Shown here: in pieces, positions 1 through 11,980 of the stretch
Layout of the letters: the number at the start of each line of letters is the position of its first letter
Numbering within the stretch: the stretch's first letter is position 1
DNA from: Vigna angularis
Lineage: Eukaryota; Streptophyta; Magnoliopsida; Fabales; Fabaceae
DNA length: 64,000 nt
NCBI RefSeq assembly: GCF_016808095.1
Contig: NC_068973.1
Coordinates: 11,714,501-11,778,500 of the forward strand
Direction: 5' to 3'
The notes under the pieces: generated by a model
Told to the model about the DNA's origin: nothing
The model's input: the letters and a program-made list of their open reading frames with translations, nothing else
Databases searched by the model: none
Translations under genes and position numbers: made by a program

Positions 1-356
1 GGAATCACCACGCCACAGTGATTACAAGACCAGTTTTACCATATTGTTAAACCGAAAAATCACGATAGGATTCTTAGATAAGGATAATTTGATTTAACCC
101 ATTTCGTTAAACCTAGCTGACGTCATTATAGTTTTTTTTTAATTTATACATTCAAATATATCATATGTGCCACGTATTGCAAAAACTTTACACATCATTC
201 AGTTTTGGCCATGGAGGCAACTGCACCGTTATGTTTTTAACGCCGTAAGCCAAAAGGACTTTTTTAAACATTTTTAACAAAATACAGGATTTAACTGAAC
301 TTTTTTAAAACGTAGGACGACTTTGAACAACAACCTCAAAATTAGAGACTAAATTA
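1..356. other. non-genic left edge, possible old TIR-element fragment
   Basis: No coding frame is recognisable. The last 150 bases describe a run of 'aggac/gactttgaac..gagactaaatta' wording that resembles the terminal sequence of Mutator-type elements, and it resumes after the Copia insertion at 5557-5575 (ATGTATTAAACC). I infer that the Copia element landed in the end of an older element whose other end lies outside the window. This is weakly supported. Confidence 0.3.
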
Positions 357-1317
357 TGTTGGAACAATCGGTACAGTTATAGAGTCGCACAGCGGAATAA
401 AATACTTAGAAAGCGTGTTACGGTCACAAATCAAGTTTAATGGTCCGTTTTAGAAAAACAATTTTCTTAGAGAAAATTTATCAAACAGTTGATGTACGTA
501 CAATAAAATGAGTGTAGGGAATAAGAAGATCAACACATAATTTTTATCCTGATTCGAATCAAAAGATTCTACGTCCAGTCGTTAATCACTATAAATAGTT
601 ATTAACCTTTTTCACTAAAAATGGTTTCACAGATTACAACAAATAGTGAATAAAGCAGATAAATAAACCTTCCTTCGACGAACGAACCGGAAGAAGAACA
701 CTCTGCCAACTCGAAGAGAACCGCTCCGACTATCGACAAACGAAACGCGAGCTTCTCCTATTCACGAGACCAGGCAAAGCACCTTGCTAACTCGAAGAGA
801 GCTTGCTCCGACTATCGACACACGACACACGAGCCTCTCTTGTTCACGAGACCAAGCAAGGGAACTTGAACTATAGCTTTTGAGAACTTCCTCTGACAAA
901 CAGTATTCTGCAAGAGCTTCTGTTCAACAACTTTTCTTCCTGATTTCTCCAAATCAAAATATATAGCCAAGTACACTGAATGCCAAAGGTCAGCTCCCAA
1001 CTGCCATGAATAATCGATTATTGTAAGTGATAATCGATTATTCAAGTCCGTTACAGGGTTTTCAAAATGTGATAATCGATTATATGAAGAGATAATCGAT
1101 TATTCCTGTATGACTTTGTGATAATCGATTATTGCCATTCCATAATCGATTATTTCAGTTAAAAATGCAAGTTTACAAGGTTTACAAGAATTTCCTACTA
1201 CATTTAATTTCTACAAATTGCTTTTAACTAATTCTAATATCTTCTTCAACTAAAACTTCTTGTAGCATCATCAAAACAAATTTCTTCAAGATTTACCAAT
1301 ACTCCTTATTGGTAACA
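357..1317 (-). repeat. 3' LTR of the Copia element
   Basis: 961 bases, from TGTTGGAACAATCGG to CTTATTGGTAACA on the plus strand. It is nearly identical to 4597-5556. The LTR holds six copies of the 12-bp palindrome ATAATCGATTAT (1010-1153). The short frame at 812-1045 is only a chance frame repeated in both LTRs. Confidence 0.95.
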
Positions 1318-1333
1318 ATCTCCCCCTTTTTGA
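1318..1333 (-). other. polypurine tract, Copia
   Basis: The minus strand reads TCAAAAAGGGGGAGAT directly before the left LTR, as expected for the start site of plus-strand DNA synthesis. Confidence 0.88.
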
Positions 1334-1435
1334 TGATGATCAAAAATTCAATTTTAAAAGCAAGTTTGGCTTTCCTGCAAAACATACAAGCTAACAAACA
1401 ACAACAAGGTTAGCAATACCTGTAATAATTTATAC

Positions 1436-1530
1436 TTCTCCCCTTGTATTATTCTTCTCCCCCTTTTTGATCAGAAGCAAAAAGATCGGATGTTGAAGGC
1501 TCCCCCTAAATATGATCTCCCCCTCAATTA
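1436..1530 (-). repeat. extra polypurine-like motifs inside the Copia element
   Basis: Further CTCCCCTT/CTCCCCCTTTTTGATC/CTCCCCCTAAA/CTCCCCCTCAA stretches follow the true tract within about 200 bases. Repeated polypurine-type motifs near the 3' LTR are a described Sirevirus trait. Here they look like decayed or auxiliary copies of the same motif. Confidence 0.7.
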
Positions 1531-1676
1531 ATCAAAGGATGCATATAATCAAGAGATCATTTTATTTATGAAAATAAATATTACATTATAAGAAGAATGG
1601 ACAAACTAGCCGTTTATGGTCGTTTATAGCCGTTATGGGATGCTCCAACGGCTCTATTTTTGAACCTGTCAGCGTG

Positions 1677-1841
1677 ATAATCGATTATGGCTTGTGATAA
1701 TCGATTATCAGTTCAATAATTACTGCCCAGAATTGCATGATAATCGATTATGCATAATGATAATCGATTATCTGCTCAAGATTTTCCAGAATTGATTTTA
1801 ATGCATGAATAATCGATTATAACTTAGTGATAATCGATTAT
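1677..1841. repeat. cluster of ATAATCGATTAT palindromes upstream of the Copia polypurine tract
   Basis: Six copies of the perfect 12-bp palindrome ATAATCGATTAT, arranged in pairs, mostly as TGATAATCGATTAT. The same motif occurs six times in each LTR (1010-1153 and 5249-5392), so the element has 18 copies. The regular pairing and exact conservation of the core suggest a binding site for a dimeric protein; the function is unknown. Confidence 0.85.
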
Positions 1842-2917
1842 GAAGCGTTAAGTTTACGAAAAATGCAAAAATTTGCATAGATTTTGATTCTAAGATATGT
1901 CTAACACTCCTAACTCTCTTCTAAGCTCAAAAAATCTATCTCCAGGTTTAACAAGAAAGCATTTCAGCTAGCACAATCAGTTCAGAAACTAATTTTGACA
2001 ACACAAATTTCAACTTCCCAAACACCAACTATGATTCATGCACTCTCATATCCCAATTTGTTCAACTTCATATATTCAACTATGCATATCAAAACAACAT
2101 ATGAAAAAATTCAATCACAAGAGCTGATTCAGGTGCTATCTTTCAACATTTTTTAAACAAAATAATTTACATCAAAATTATGCAAATTTGATAAGTTCAT
2201 TTTCTGCATCCAGGCTCTCAATGTATATTATCATAGCTCATTCGTTATGCATTTGAACTTAAAAATAAATCTCCACAGAACCAACTTTGAAATAGAAATG
2301 ACAATTTAATTTTCACATATCTTAATCATTAAAAATTGCTAATGAAAATCTATCGGCCAACTCATTTAAATGACTTTTTCATAGTTTTTGATGCTTGACA
2401 GAGATTACACCAAAGTAACTTCAAAGTACTCATGAAATTGAATACTAAGCCAGTTAAACACAAATTCAATAGATAATTATCAACAAAGCACTGAAATAAC
2501 AATGCACATGGCTTTACATGACATGAATGAAATTCAACACCTGAATATTTTAAATAAATGAATTCACTTGATCAAAATGTGTAAACAGACACGAACATAC
2601 CACAGGATGAATGAAACAGTGATCAACATATCATTTTCTCAACCAGGCATGAATATAACAGTAACTAAATAATGGAAGATCAAGTAAATACAGGATGCAA
2701 CACCACAGTTTAAACAACACTTAGCTCAATTACTTGGTGCTTGAATGAAGGCTTTTGGATACCACTTGATGGAGTTACATCCTGGTTTGTAGCATCACTT
2801 CAAAGAGCATAATACCATAGAGCTCTCTTATCCTTTTGAAAACTTAACCTGCAAAGTAAAAACAATAGAGTTTTGGTCCCCATAATCTCATTTGGGTCCT
2901 TTGAGGTTAGAGACAAT

Positions 2918-4549
2918 TTACTTTATAACAGGAATCCAAGCATATTTTCCATTTGGAACATCAAAATGTTTAATTTTACATTTGTTAGAAGTATGTCCCT
3001 TTTTCATACAATAAAAACAACAAACATCATGCACCTTGTTTTTCACAAAAGTCCCTTTCTCAACCCAAACTCTACGAGTTCTCTTAACTTTAGACTTTTT
3101 ATGAAGATGCATGTTTATATTTCTAAGATTGCTCTTCCTAAAAACATTTTGAACATGTGAGATAGGCTTGATTTCTTTAGAAAGTAAATTTTCCAATATG
3201 TCAATGTCAAACATGTGACTTTTACAAGATAAACACTCAACAGGTTTTTCATTTGAATTAGATTCAGACAATTTTGTTTCAAGATTACTAACTTTGTTTC
3301 TTAATATGACTTCCTCATCTAATGCATTATCATACTTAATTTGCAATTGTTTAAATTCCTTTTTCAAATTTTTATGATCAACATTCAATTTTTCAGATTC
3401 ATCAAGCAATTCAAGAAAAGCCTTTTGTACATCAAATTCACTAGATTCAAAGCTGGAATCACTTACTTGGCTTCCAGTATCTTCTGATTCAGCCATTAGA
3501 CAAATATTGGCTTCTTCATCTGAATCACTTGAGCTTGTTGAGCTAGATGCATTGTCTTCCCAAGCTATGTAAGCTTTCTTCTTCTTTGGGAATTTCCTTT
3601 CTTTCTTTTCTTCACTTTTCTTGTTCTTTGGACATTCAGTTTTCATGTGTCCTTTTTCTCCACATCCATAGCATTTAACACTTGAAGAAGATTCTTGATT
3701 TTCTCTCCTTTCTTTATGAAATTTGTCCTTACCTTTTGCCTTCATAAACTTGGCAAATTTCTTTATCATGAGGCTCATGTTCTCCTCATCATCAGAATCA
3801 TCATCTTCAATCCTATTAGATTTCTTTACTTTGGAGATTTCGGACTTGAAGGCTAGTGTCTTTCTTTTGCCTTGATCTTCTTCAGCCGTCAATCTTCTCA
3901 ACTCAAGCTCATGCTCACGGAGTTTCCCAAACAAAATTGGCATTGACATTTGAGTGAGATTTTGAGACTCAAAGATGGCAGTTACCTTTGGTTGCCACGA
4001 CCTGTCCAATGATTTCAAAATTTTTACATTCAATTCATCAGTATCAAAAGTCTTACCCAACCCTGTCAAGTGGTTCACTATGTGAGTGAAACGCTTTTGG
4101 ACATCAGAAATTGTTTCTCCAGGTTGCATTCTGAACATCTCATATTCCTGAATGAGAGTGTTCTTCCTTGCACGTTTCACATCCTCTGTTCCTTCATGTG
4201 TGACTCTCAGAACTTCCCACATTTCCTGTGCTGTCTTACACACAGAAATTCTATAAAATTCATCAAGCACAACAGCAGATGAAATAATATTACGAGCCTT
4301 AATATCAAATTGAGCTCTTCTATTTTCCTCTGGAGTCCAGTTAAAGTATGGTTTTTCTACTTCTACACCATCAATAGTTCTTTTTGGAATATAGGGACCA
4401 TTTAGTACAGCTTCCCAGATGCCTCTGTCAACAGACCCCATAAAAATTTCCATTCTGACTTTCCAGAATGCATAGTTATCACCAGTAAAGAGTGGTGGTC
4501 TGTTGATGGAAGCACCCTCGGCATATACTTGAGTTTGATGACCGGCCAT
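2918..4549 (-). CDS. gag: Copia/Sirevirus-type Gag protein
   Basis: 543 residues from the ATG at 4547-4549. It is the nucleocapsid/capsid-type protein that packages the element's RNA into cytoplasmic particles. Residues 1-30 carry the common Copia opening with PPLFTGDNYAFWKVRME. Residues about 75-220 form the UBN2/Retrotran_gag_2 domain (FYRISVCKTAQEMWEVL, TLIQEYEMFRM, ILKSLDRSW). A basic Lys/Glu/Ser-rich linker follows, then a CCHC knuckle (CYGCGEKGHMKTEC), an acidic Ser-rich stretch, a coiled-coil-like section, and a second knuckle near the end (CCFYCMKKGHTSNKC). It stops just after YAWIPVIK, where related polyproteins would run on into protease; a few recognisable codons persist past the stop before similarity ends. 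No frameshift is seen within gag itself, so the protein could still be made. Confidence 0.9.
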   Translation of the reverse strand: MAGHQTQVYAEGASINRPPLFTGDNYAFWKVRMEIFMGSVDRGIWEAVLNGPYIPKRTIDGVEVEKPYFNWTPEENRRAQFDIKARNIISSAVVLDEFYRISVCKTAQEMWEVLRVTHEGTEDVKRARKNTLIQEYEMFRMQPGETISDVQKRFTHIVNHLTGLGKTFDTDELNVKILKSLDRSWQPKVTAIFESQNLTQMSMPILFGKLREHELELRRLTAEEDQGKRKTLAFKSEISKVKKSNRIEDDDSDDEENMSLMIKKFAKFMKAKGKDKFHKERRENQESSSSVKCYGCGEKGHMKTECPKNKKSEEKKERKFPKKKKAYIAWEDNASSSTSSSDSDEEANICLMAESEDTGSQVSDSSFESSEFDVQKAFLELLDESEKLNVDHKNLKKEFKQLQIKYDNALDEEVILRNKVSNLETKLSESNSNEKPVECLSCKSHMFDIDILENLLSKEIKPISHVQNVFRKSNLRNINMHLHKKSKVKRTRRVWVEKGTFVKNKVHDVCCFYCMKKGHTSNKCKIKHFDVPNGKYAWIPVIK

Positions 4550-4582
4550 TTTCGAAAAAAATTTGAAAAAATATCAAAGCAA

Positions 4583-4594
4583 GCTCTGATACCA
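4583..4594 (-). other. primer-binding site (initiator Met tRNA type), Copia
   Basis: The minus strand reads TGGTATCAGAGC two bases inside the right LTR. This is the classic plant primer site complementary to the 3' end of initiator methionine tRNA, and it fixes the direction of the element. Confidence 0.93.
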
Positions 4595-4596
4595 AT

Positions 4597-5556
4597 TGTT
4601 GGAACAATCGGTACCGTTATAGAGTCACGCAGCGGAATAAAATACTTAGAAAGCGTGTTACGGTCACAAATCAAGTTTAATGGTCCGTTTTAGAAAAACA
4701 ATTTTCTTAGAGAAAATTTATCAAACAGTTGATGTACGTACAATAAAATGAGTGTAGGGAATAAGAAGATCAACACATAATTTTTATCCTGATTCGAATC
4801 AAAAGATTCTACGTCCAGTCGTTAATCACTATAAATAGTGATTAACCTTTTTCACTAAAAATGGTTTCACAGATTACAACAAATAGTGAATAAAGCAGAT
4901 AAATAAACCTTCCTTCGACGAACGAACCGGAAGAAGAACACTCTGCCAACTCGAAGAGAACCGCTCCGACTATCGACAAACGAAACGCAAGCTCTCCTAT
5001 TCACGAGACCAGGCAAAGCACCTTGCTAACTCGAAGAGAGCTTGCTCCGACTATCGACACACGACACACGAGCCTCTCCTGTTCACGAGACCAAGCAAGG
5101 GAACTTGAACTATAGCTTCTGAGAACTTCCTCTGACAAACAGTATTCTGCAAGAGCTTCTGTTCAACAACTTTTCTTCCTGATTTCTCCAAATCAAAATA
5201 TATAGCCAAGTACACTGAATGCCAAAGGTCAGCTCCCAACTGCCATGAATAATCGATTATTGTAAGTGATAATCGATTATTCAAGTCCGTTACAGGGTTT
5301 TCAAAATGTGATAATCGATTATATGAAGAGATAATCGATTATTCCTGTATGACTTTGTGATAATCGATTATTGTCATTCCATAATCGATTATTTCAGTTA
5401 AAAATGCAAGTTTACAAGGTTTACAAGAATTTCCTACTACATTTAATTTCTACAAATTGCTTTTAACTAATTCTAATATCTTCTTCAACTAAAACTTCTT
5501 GTAGTATCATCAAAACAAATTTCTTCAAGATTTACCAATACTCCTTATTGGTAACA
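4597..5556 (-). repeat. 5' LTR of the Copia element
   Basis: 960 bases, partner of 357-1317. Being next to the primer site it is the promoter-side LTR for the minus-strand transcript. It differs from its partner at about ten places by eye, mostly transitions. Confidence 0.95.
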
Positions 5557-5570
5557 AATTATGTATTAAA

Positions 5571-7815
5571 CCTAAAGATAACAAATGATGTATTATAATC
5601 AAGGTTGGTTTAAAACTTGGTACAGACCAAACTTGCAACGGACATAACCTAAATTGGGGTGAGTCTATTCCATGCTTTTTTTTAATGTCTTGTTGTTATA
5701 GTTTTTGTAAGTGGAATATGATTATATTTTTATTTATTATTTTATTCATGTTATATGCTTACATATATGAATTTATGCTTTATTTTATGATTCAATCTAT
5801 TTTTTTTGTATTATACTTAATAATTTACTTATATTGAATAATAAATTATCAATTTTTAAATTTTTATACATACAATAACAAATTTTTATTTACATAAAAT
5901 AGGTAAATTTGTGATAATAATTATCAAAAATTGCTAATTTGTTTCCCAATTTTTAAAAAAAATTGTATGCTGACAATCTGGTAGTTATGTGGGGAAAAAC
6001 CACATATTAAGTCTCAAATCTTCTGCAAGTCAGTTGTGCGTCCTTATCACATTGTCACTTTTAAATTATAAGTATAAAAATTAATTTAAAAAATTGTTTA
6101 TATAATTTTTATTTATATACTTTTTCCATAATTTCAATATAAACTGAAATAATAATTTTTATTTTAATAATTACTATACTAATTAATATTTATTGTTTTA
6201 TTACCACAAAATTGAAGGCATCTAATAATTATATTAATTATTATTGTACTCACTTGAGATCATAAATTTATTTATATAACTATTATTGTTGCATCTGTCA
6301 TCATAAATGACTTTAAAGAACCTCTGAGATAAAAGAAAGAATTTGACCGCATGGATGCATCATTGGGCAGTGTTGTTGAGTTCTATACTCAACTTCAAAA
6401 TTGTCTACTCTTTCTTGATAGAGAAAATGGTCGGTAGTAATGTGATTGTGATTGTGAAATCGCATAACAAATTATTATAATAAGAAAAAGCTGTCAAATG
6501 CTTTTTCTTTATTAATTAGAGGTTGTTAATGAGAAAACCATCGTTATTATAAAAGAAAGTTGTAACTTTTACTCCCACAATTCTTTTTTGGCGAGTATGT
6601 ACATAAATGGTCAGAACATAATTATAGTTTACTAAATTTAAATAATTAAAGGAAGAAACACATAAATAAATGGACTACTTAGTAGTGAGTTAATCCAATT
6701 CTATTCATTTATTAACGAGTTGAAAAAATTTGAATCCAATCTAATTTATTGATGGATTAAATGGATTAACTCAGTAACTTATTTAATTACAAGTTTTTTT
6801 AGTTCAAAGAAGATTATAAATTTTTTGTAATTTAAATTTAAATAATTTTACCTTAAAATGATGTTAAATTTTAAAGACAATTCAAAATAAAAAAAATCAA
6901 CGTACAACTCAATTGTAATCTAAAAGCAAACCCAAAAAAACGAATAAATAAGTTTATAATAATGATAATTTTTATGTCATTTATCCATTTATAAAATTAG
7001 AGTATTGAATAGATAAATTTATAAGATTAGAGTGTTGAATGGATAAATTTACAATATTTTACTCTCTTGAAACATCTTTTTCTTTATTTTCATTTACAAT
7101 ACAATAAAAAATGTTAACTAATAATATTAAAACATAAAATAATAAATAATTAATTAAACTAGGTGAATTTGTTAACCATTTTGCTTCACCGTGAGTTTAG
7201 TTTAATTTGAGTAAACCGGATTCTAAAATATTGAAGATTTATCCGTATAAAAATTCCATTTCTTTAAAATCCAATTCGACCAAATATGTCTCTTGACAAC
7301 ACTACTTTAATATTTTTTTTGTGCTTTTTTTATACCTAAATTTCAAGCCAACTTGTATTTTGACACACGCACAACGAATATATTATATTTTATAATTAAA
7401 ATTCACAGTAAAAACTATTTTAGGCATATAACATTATTATTTTTAAGTAAAAATAAATAATTAAAAAAATATACTTGAATATATAATTTATATTTTGTAT
7501 CTTACCAAGTAATTTATTTTCGCATTTGTGACACCCAACATGTTCATATACATTCGCTCTTTTAGTTACACCAATATATATAATTGAATTTGTCTTTATT
7601 TTATATTGATCTTAATTTATTTTACTAGTAGGATAGAGGTACTCAATAACTTTATTTTCTTAATAAAATAAAAATAATAATAAGTAGGTAAAAGTAAAAA
7701 TATTACTGTATGATTCGTAATGTGTAGTATAAACTTTAAAATATAAGTAATTATATTTGTTTTTATAATTTTTATAATTTTAAAATATATGAATAAAACA
7801 GAAATTTCTATTTTT
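5571..7815. other. A+T-rich non-genic stretch between the two LTR elements
   Basis: No coding region found on either strand; the frame at 7617-7850 is A+T-driven noise. It includes a decayed hAT-type repeat, listed separately. Confidence 0.7.
6665..7306. repeat. degenerate copy of the small hAT element
   Basis: The order of phrases (AGTGAGTTAATCCAA, CATTTATTAACGAGTTGAAAA, ATTGATGGATTAAATGG, and later TTAACCATTTTG) follows the better-preserved copies at 33425-34082 and 46738-47667 but with many mutations. The termini are approximate and no target duplication is recognised. Confidence 0.55.
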
Positions 7816-7820
7816 ACTAT

Positions 7821-10314
7821 TGTAACATCCCAAAATATAGTAATTACCATAAATTAGAATTAATTACAATTAACAGTTAAAAACATGCAGTTTTACACTA
7901 AACATAAAATTCCAAAACCGAACGTGCTTACGTACAGAGATAAACTACCATACAGTAGTATTTCAAAGTTTAGAGACGAACGGTTTTACAAACTTTAACC
8001 GAACGTCCAAAAGCTAACAGCAAAAATAAAAACTACAACTTAGCGAGCGTTCTAGGGCTCAGCTTTAACCTCTACTTCGACCAGATTGGCGTCCTCCAAA
8101 TTTTCTTCTTCCAGTGTTTCTTCAAGCAACGCCTCTCCGTCTGCTCACATCCACACGGATGATCATTGCATAGACAAGACGAACGTTCATGGACGAACGA
8201 CAACACAAGGAAATAACATAGGGTAAGCTTATTGAATTTAATTCACAAGTCATTCATACACATAGCATTTTCATATTCATAAAAGATCACAACACATAAA
8301 ATCAGTTCAAACTCTCATAAGACAGACCGTCCGGACTGTATGAATCCATGTACCTACAGACGTTCGTGCACCCGGGTGATGTGATAACTGTAAACTTTCA
8401 ACAGCTGCCACCCGAGGTTAGCCCTATCAGTCCAAAGTACTCAATAGGACTAGGACCTCCTGCCATTCCCACACATGACCTACTCCCCTCTACTTGAGGA
8501 CGAGCACACACGGAATATCAGGATGAACTGCCATCAGTAAATTTACCATGGTCATACTACACAACTTCTCATATTCAAATCATAGAGACGTTCCTCCTTG
8601 GAACGCTCGTTCAATTCCAAAATCATAGTTTCATCTCATATACGGTTCGCACATTATATAATTCCCTCTAAATCACATTTTCATTCTTAGTTCCACTTTC
8701 ATAAAACGACGAGCGTTCAGACCCCTTCATAATGAGGACGAACGTTATCATGATACCGAGAGATACTCGTTTCTGAAAGAAAGAAAACGAACGTCTTTCC
8801 AAGGACGGACGTTAAGACCATTTGAATCAATTAAATGGACTGACTCTAGAGCGATTCAACTGATACTTAGAATAATTTAAATTCAAGAACTTTAGATCGA
8901 ATCCAAATGAATAAAGGTATCACAAGACTTTTAGAGATTGATAACGAATACGAATTTATAAAAGATATTAACCGTCAGTCAATGACCGAACGCGGTAATG
9001 GATATTTATTTACTGTTTGGACGAACGTTATTTTCATACGTGGGGAATTCAAGTGTAAGGACGAGCGTTCGGTATAAGACCGAGCGCTACCCATAACGAA
9101 CGCTCTGGGTCGAGACCCATCGCTGAGGCGGGATATTAATAGAAAGAGAAATTTATAAGATAATCATAGTGAAGGGAATTATTTAGGAATGACTAAGTAT
9201 ATAAGGTGGAATTTTTCTAAGCTTCTCACTTTCTCGCATAACTCTCAGTGCACCTACGTTTGGCCGAACGCTCAAACGTAAGACTAATAGAAGAGGGCGT
9301 TCGTCCTAGATCAATATTCTTTCCAAATGAAAGAATTCTATTTTCAAGTAAAGTACAAAATACCGAACGGTCAAAGACCGTTCGATAACGAACGTTCATT
9401 TTCATAGTATTTCATATTTCCAGTCTCAATTACAGTAACTCATTTTTCAGTATAAACCTTCATGCATTTAACTACGCATATCATAGCACATTTCATAAAT
9501 TTCACATATCATCTCATCATCCAGATCATACATCAAAGATTAATCATACAGATTTCATACTTCATAATTTCACATACTTCATATAGCACAGCACATACAC
9601 ATGAATTAAACTTAATAAGCTTCCCTTACCTGGATTAGTAGTGAACGAATGTCCTAACGCGAAATCCCAGATTCACCCAACTATCACTTCTATCCTCAGA
9701 CCACTCAACTTCTTGCAAACTAAAACAAATTCCAGAATCAAACTTGATTCAGATAAAGAGAATGCATATAACCAGATTTGGTTTTGCATGAACCCTAATA
9801 ATGAACAGCTAAGGGACGAACTTACCAGAATTCAAAACTTGAACTTGTTCGGTTTGATGGAAAGCTTATGACGTCTGGATTGCTTCTACGGTCTCTGAAA
9901 TTGGATCGAAGAAAAAGAAGGTAAGTTATGGTAGAGAGAAGATGGAGGTTCTAGAGAGAAGGCAGAGAATTTGGAAATCAAAGGTTTAGGGAAGAAGATG
10001 AAGCATGCAGAAAAGTGGGAAAGTGTTTTTCAGAAAATTAATTTCTCTCCCCACGTAGGACGAACGTCCATTCACCTGCTGCCACTTGGATTCCACTAAC
10101 GTTTTCAAATGTTCCAAAGTGACACTTGGCAGCTGCATGCAGAATGAGTGTGAGTGCGTTTTAATGGCACTGCACGTGTGACGAGGGTGCATTAAATGGT
10201 GCTCAGAACGAGAGGGTGTGGGTGCGTTTCTTAATACAAATTCTGGACAGGATTTTAGAGCATTAATGACGTGATTTGACAGGTGGAGGTGGTTTAAATT
10301 TTCGAGACCTTACA
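7821..10314 (-). repeat. 3' LTR of the gypsy element
   Basis: 2,494 bases from TGTAACATCCC to GAGACCTTACA (plus strand). It is strikingly rich in ACGAACG/CGAGCG/GAACGTTC words, more than twenty by eye, in otherwise A+T-rich sequence. The frames at 9641-9871 and 9986-10192 recur in the partner LTR and look fortuitous. Confidence 0.96.
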
Positions 10315-10324
10315 TTCTCCCTAA
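10315..10324 (-). other. polypurine tract, gypsy
   Basis: The minus strand reads TTAGGGAGAA immediately before the left LTR start, the expected position and composition. Confidence 0.85.
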
Positions 10325-10434
10325 TTAAAAAAAATTTTCGTCCTCGAAAATTAAAGCTTACCAGGAAACAGGTGAGGGTATAAGTCCTTCATGGCGTCTT
10401 CTATTTCCCAAGTAGTGTCGCCCGTCTTCTCATC

Positions 10435-11766
10435 CTAAACTATCTTCACTAGACGAATGGCTTTCCCTTTGTAATACTTAGTACGAACGTCTTCAACACG
10501 AACTGGCTTCATTTCGAACGTTCGGTCTTGACGAAGACGAACGTCCTCGAGCTCCAATATGTGCGAGGGATTTGCTATGTATTTCCAGAGTTGGGAAACG
10601 TGAAATACCGGATGAAGGTTGGACAATTGAGGAGGCAATGCTAGCTCGTACGCTACTGGGCCAATCTTCCTTAGTATCTGATAGGGTCCGAAGAACTTCG
10701 GGGATAACTTCTTTGGTCGCATAGCTCTGCCGACTCCTGTGGTTGGATTAAGCCTAAGGAATACGTGATCGCCAGTTTGAAACTCTAACGGTCTCCTCCT
10801 CTTGTCTGCATAGGATTTCTGCCTGCTCCTTGACGTCTTCAATCTCTCTTGAATTAACTTCACCTTTTCCGTCGTTTGTTGTATGAGTTCGGGTCTAGTC
10901 AATACGTTCTCTCCTTCTTGAAACCAGCAAAGTGGTGTGCGACACTTACATCCATAAAGAGCTTCGAAAGGAGCCATTCCAATGCTGGACTGGAAGCTGT
11001 TGTTGTAAGTGAACTCTACTAACGGCAGTACCTCATCCCAGGCGCCCATGTGATCTAGGACGCACGTCCTCAGTAAGTCCTCGAGCGTCTGGATGGTCCT
11101 CTCAGATTGACCGTCCGTCTGTGGATGATACGCTAAACTCATTTGTAACTTGCTCCCCAATTCACCTTGCAGAGATTGCCAGAACCGAGAAGTGAATCTC
11201 GTGTCTCGATTAGAAATTCTGCTTGAAGGCACTCCATGTAGACGAACGATCTCTCGGATGTAAAGCTTCGCCAAGTTAGTCATTGACATCTTCAAGTTAA
11301 CGACCAAGAAGTGAGCGCTCTTAGTTAACCTATCCACGATCACCCAAATTGAGTCATGGTTTCTGACTGTACGTGGTAGGTGAGTCACAAAATCCACGGA
11401 GATGCTGTCCCATTTCCACTCTGGAATCTCCAGCTGCTGCAACAAACCGCCTGGTCTTTGGTATTCAGCTTTCGCTCGCTGACAAGTTAAGCATGACGCC
11501 ACGAAGCGAGCGACATCACTCTTCATCCCAGGCCACCAAAACGACTTCCTGAGGTCTTGATACATCTTAGTCATGCCAGGGTGCATGCTAAGACGGCTGT
11601 GATGTCCTTCCTCCAGGATAATTCTCTTTAGTTCACCATCATTCGGGACGCACGTCCTATCCATATAACGTAGAAGACCGTCCGTCCCGGTGTTGAAATG
11701 CTTAGCCTTATCTGTACCGAGCGCGTTTAAGATCAATACCAAATCTTCATCCTCCCTTTGCTTCAT
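10435..11766 (-). pseudogene. pol (integrase): gypsy integrase, separated from the upstream polyprotein
   Basis: 443 codons from the ATG at 11764-11766, in a different frame from the RT/RNase H portion; this ATG is an internal Met, not a natural start. It shows the HHCC zinc-binding domain (HHSRLSMHPGMTKMY then CLTCQRAK). The rve catalytic core has its acidic residues in ISVDFVTHLP, SNRDTRFTSRFW and AYHPQTDGQSERTIQTLEDL. The C-terminal region reads LHPVFHVSQLWKYI. The frame ends in TAG at 10435, about 30 codons before the expected end, at a place where relatives have a Trp codon, cutting off the tail. Bases 11767-11980 carry the integrase N-terminal linker in shifted frames. Confidence 0.9.
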
Positions 11767-11980
11767 CTTGATCCGTCGAAAACATCACTTGCTATTCTGA
11801 GGGTGCAGCATTTAATACTGTTCGGCTCCAACTCGAACTACAACCTTAGGTCTCTAAAGCTCTCCACCAGATTGAGTTCCCTCACCATTATAACTGAAAC
11901 ATGAACCGACTTCCTGCTTAGTGCGTCCGCCACTACGTTAGCTTTCCCCGGATGGTAGAGTAACTCAAACTCATAATCCT

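Larger units (their letters stand above)
357..5556 (-). mobile_element. non-autonomous Sirevirus-like Copia LTR retrotransposon (gag only)
   Basis: A structurally complete LTR element reading on the minus strand. Two direct LTRs (357-1317 and 4597-5556) begin TG and end CA, flanked by the 5-bp duplication AATTA (352-356 and 5557-5561). The primer site lies beside the right LTR and the polypurine tract beside the left one. Only a gag frame lies between them. Coding resemblance stops soon after the second zinc knuckle; protease, integrase, RT and RNase H are absent, and about 1.5 kb of noncoding A+T-rich DNA fills the 3' half. The gag type, the repeated polypurine-like motifs and the palindrome clusters point to the Sirevirus lineage. 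I count about nine substitutions and one indel between the LTRs, so insertion is recent. Movement would need enzymes from a full-length relative. Confidence 0.93.

Noticed and set aside
812..1045. 77-residue frame repeated at 5051-5284
   Set aside because: It lies in the same place of both Copia LTRs and crosses the palindrome cluster; duplication is due to the LTRs, and no domain is seen.
9641..9871. 76-residue plus-strand frame repeated at 16902-17132
   Set aside because: Both copies are in the gypsy LTRs, opposite to the element's transcription, with no recognisable domain. LTR duplication explains the conservation.
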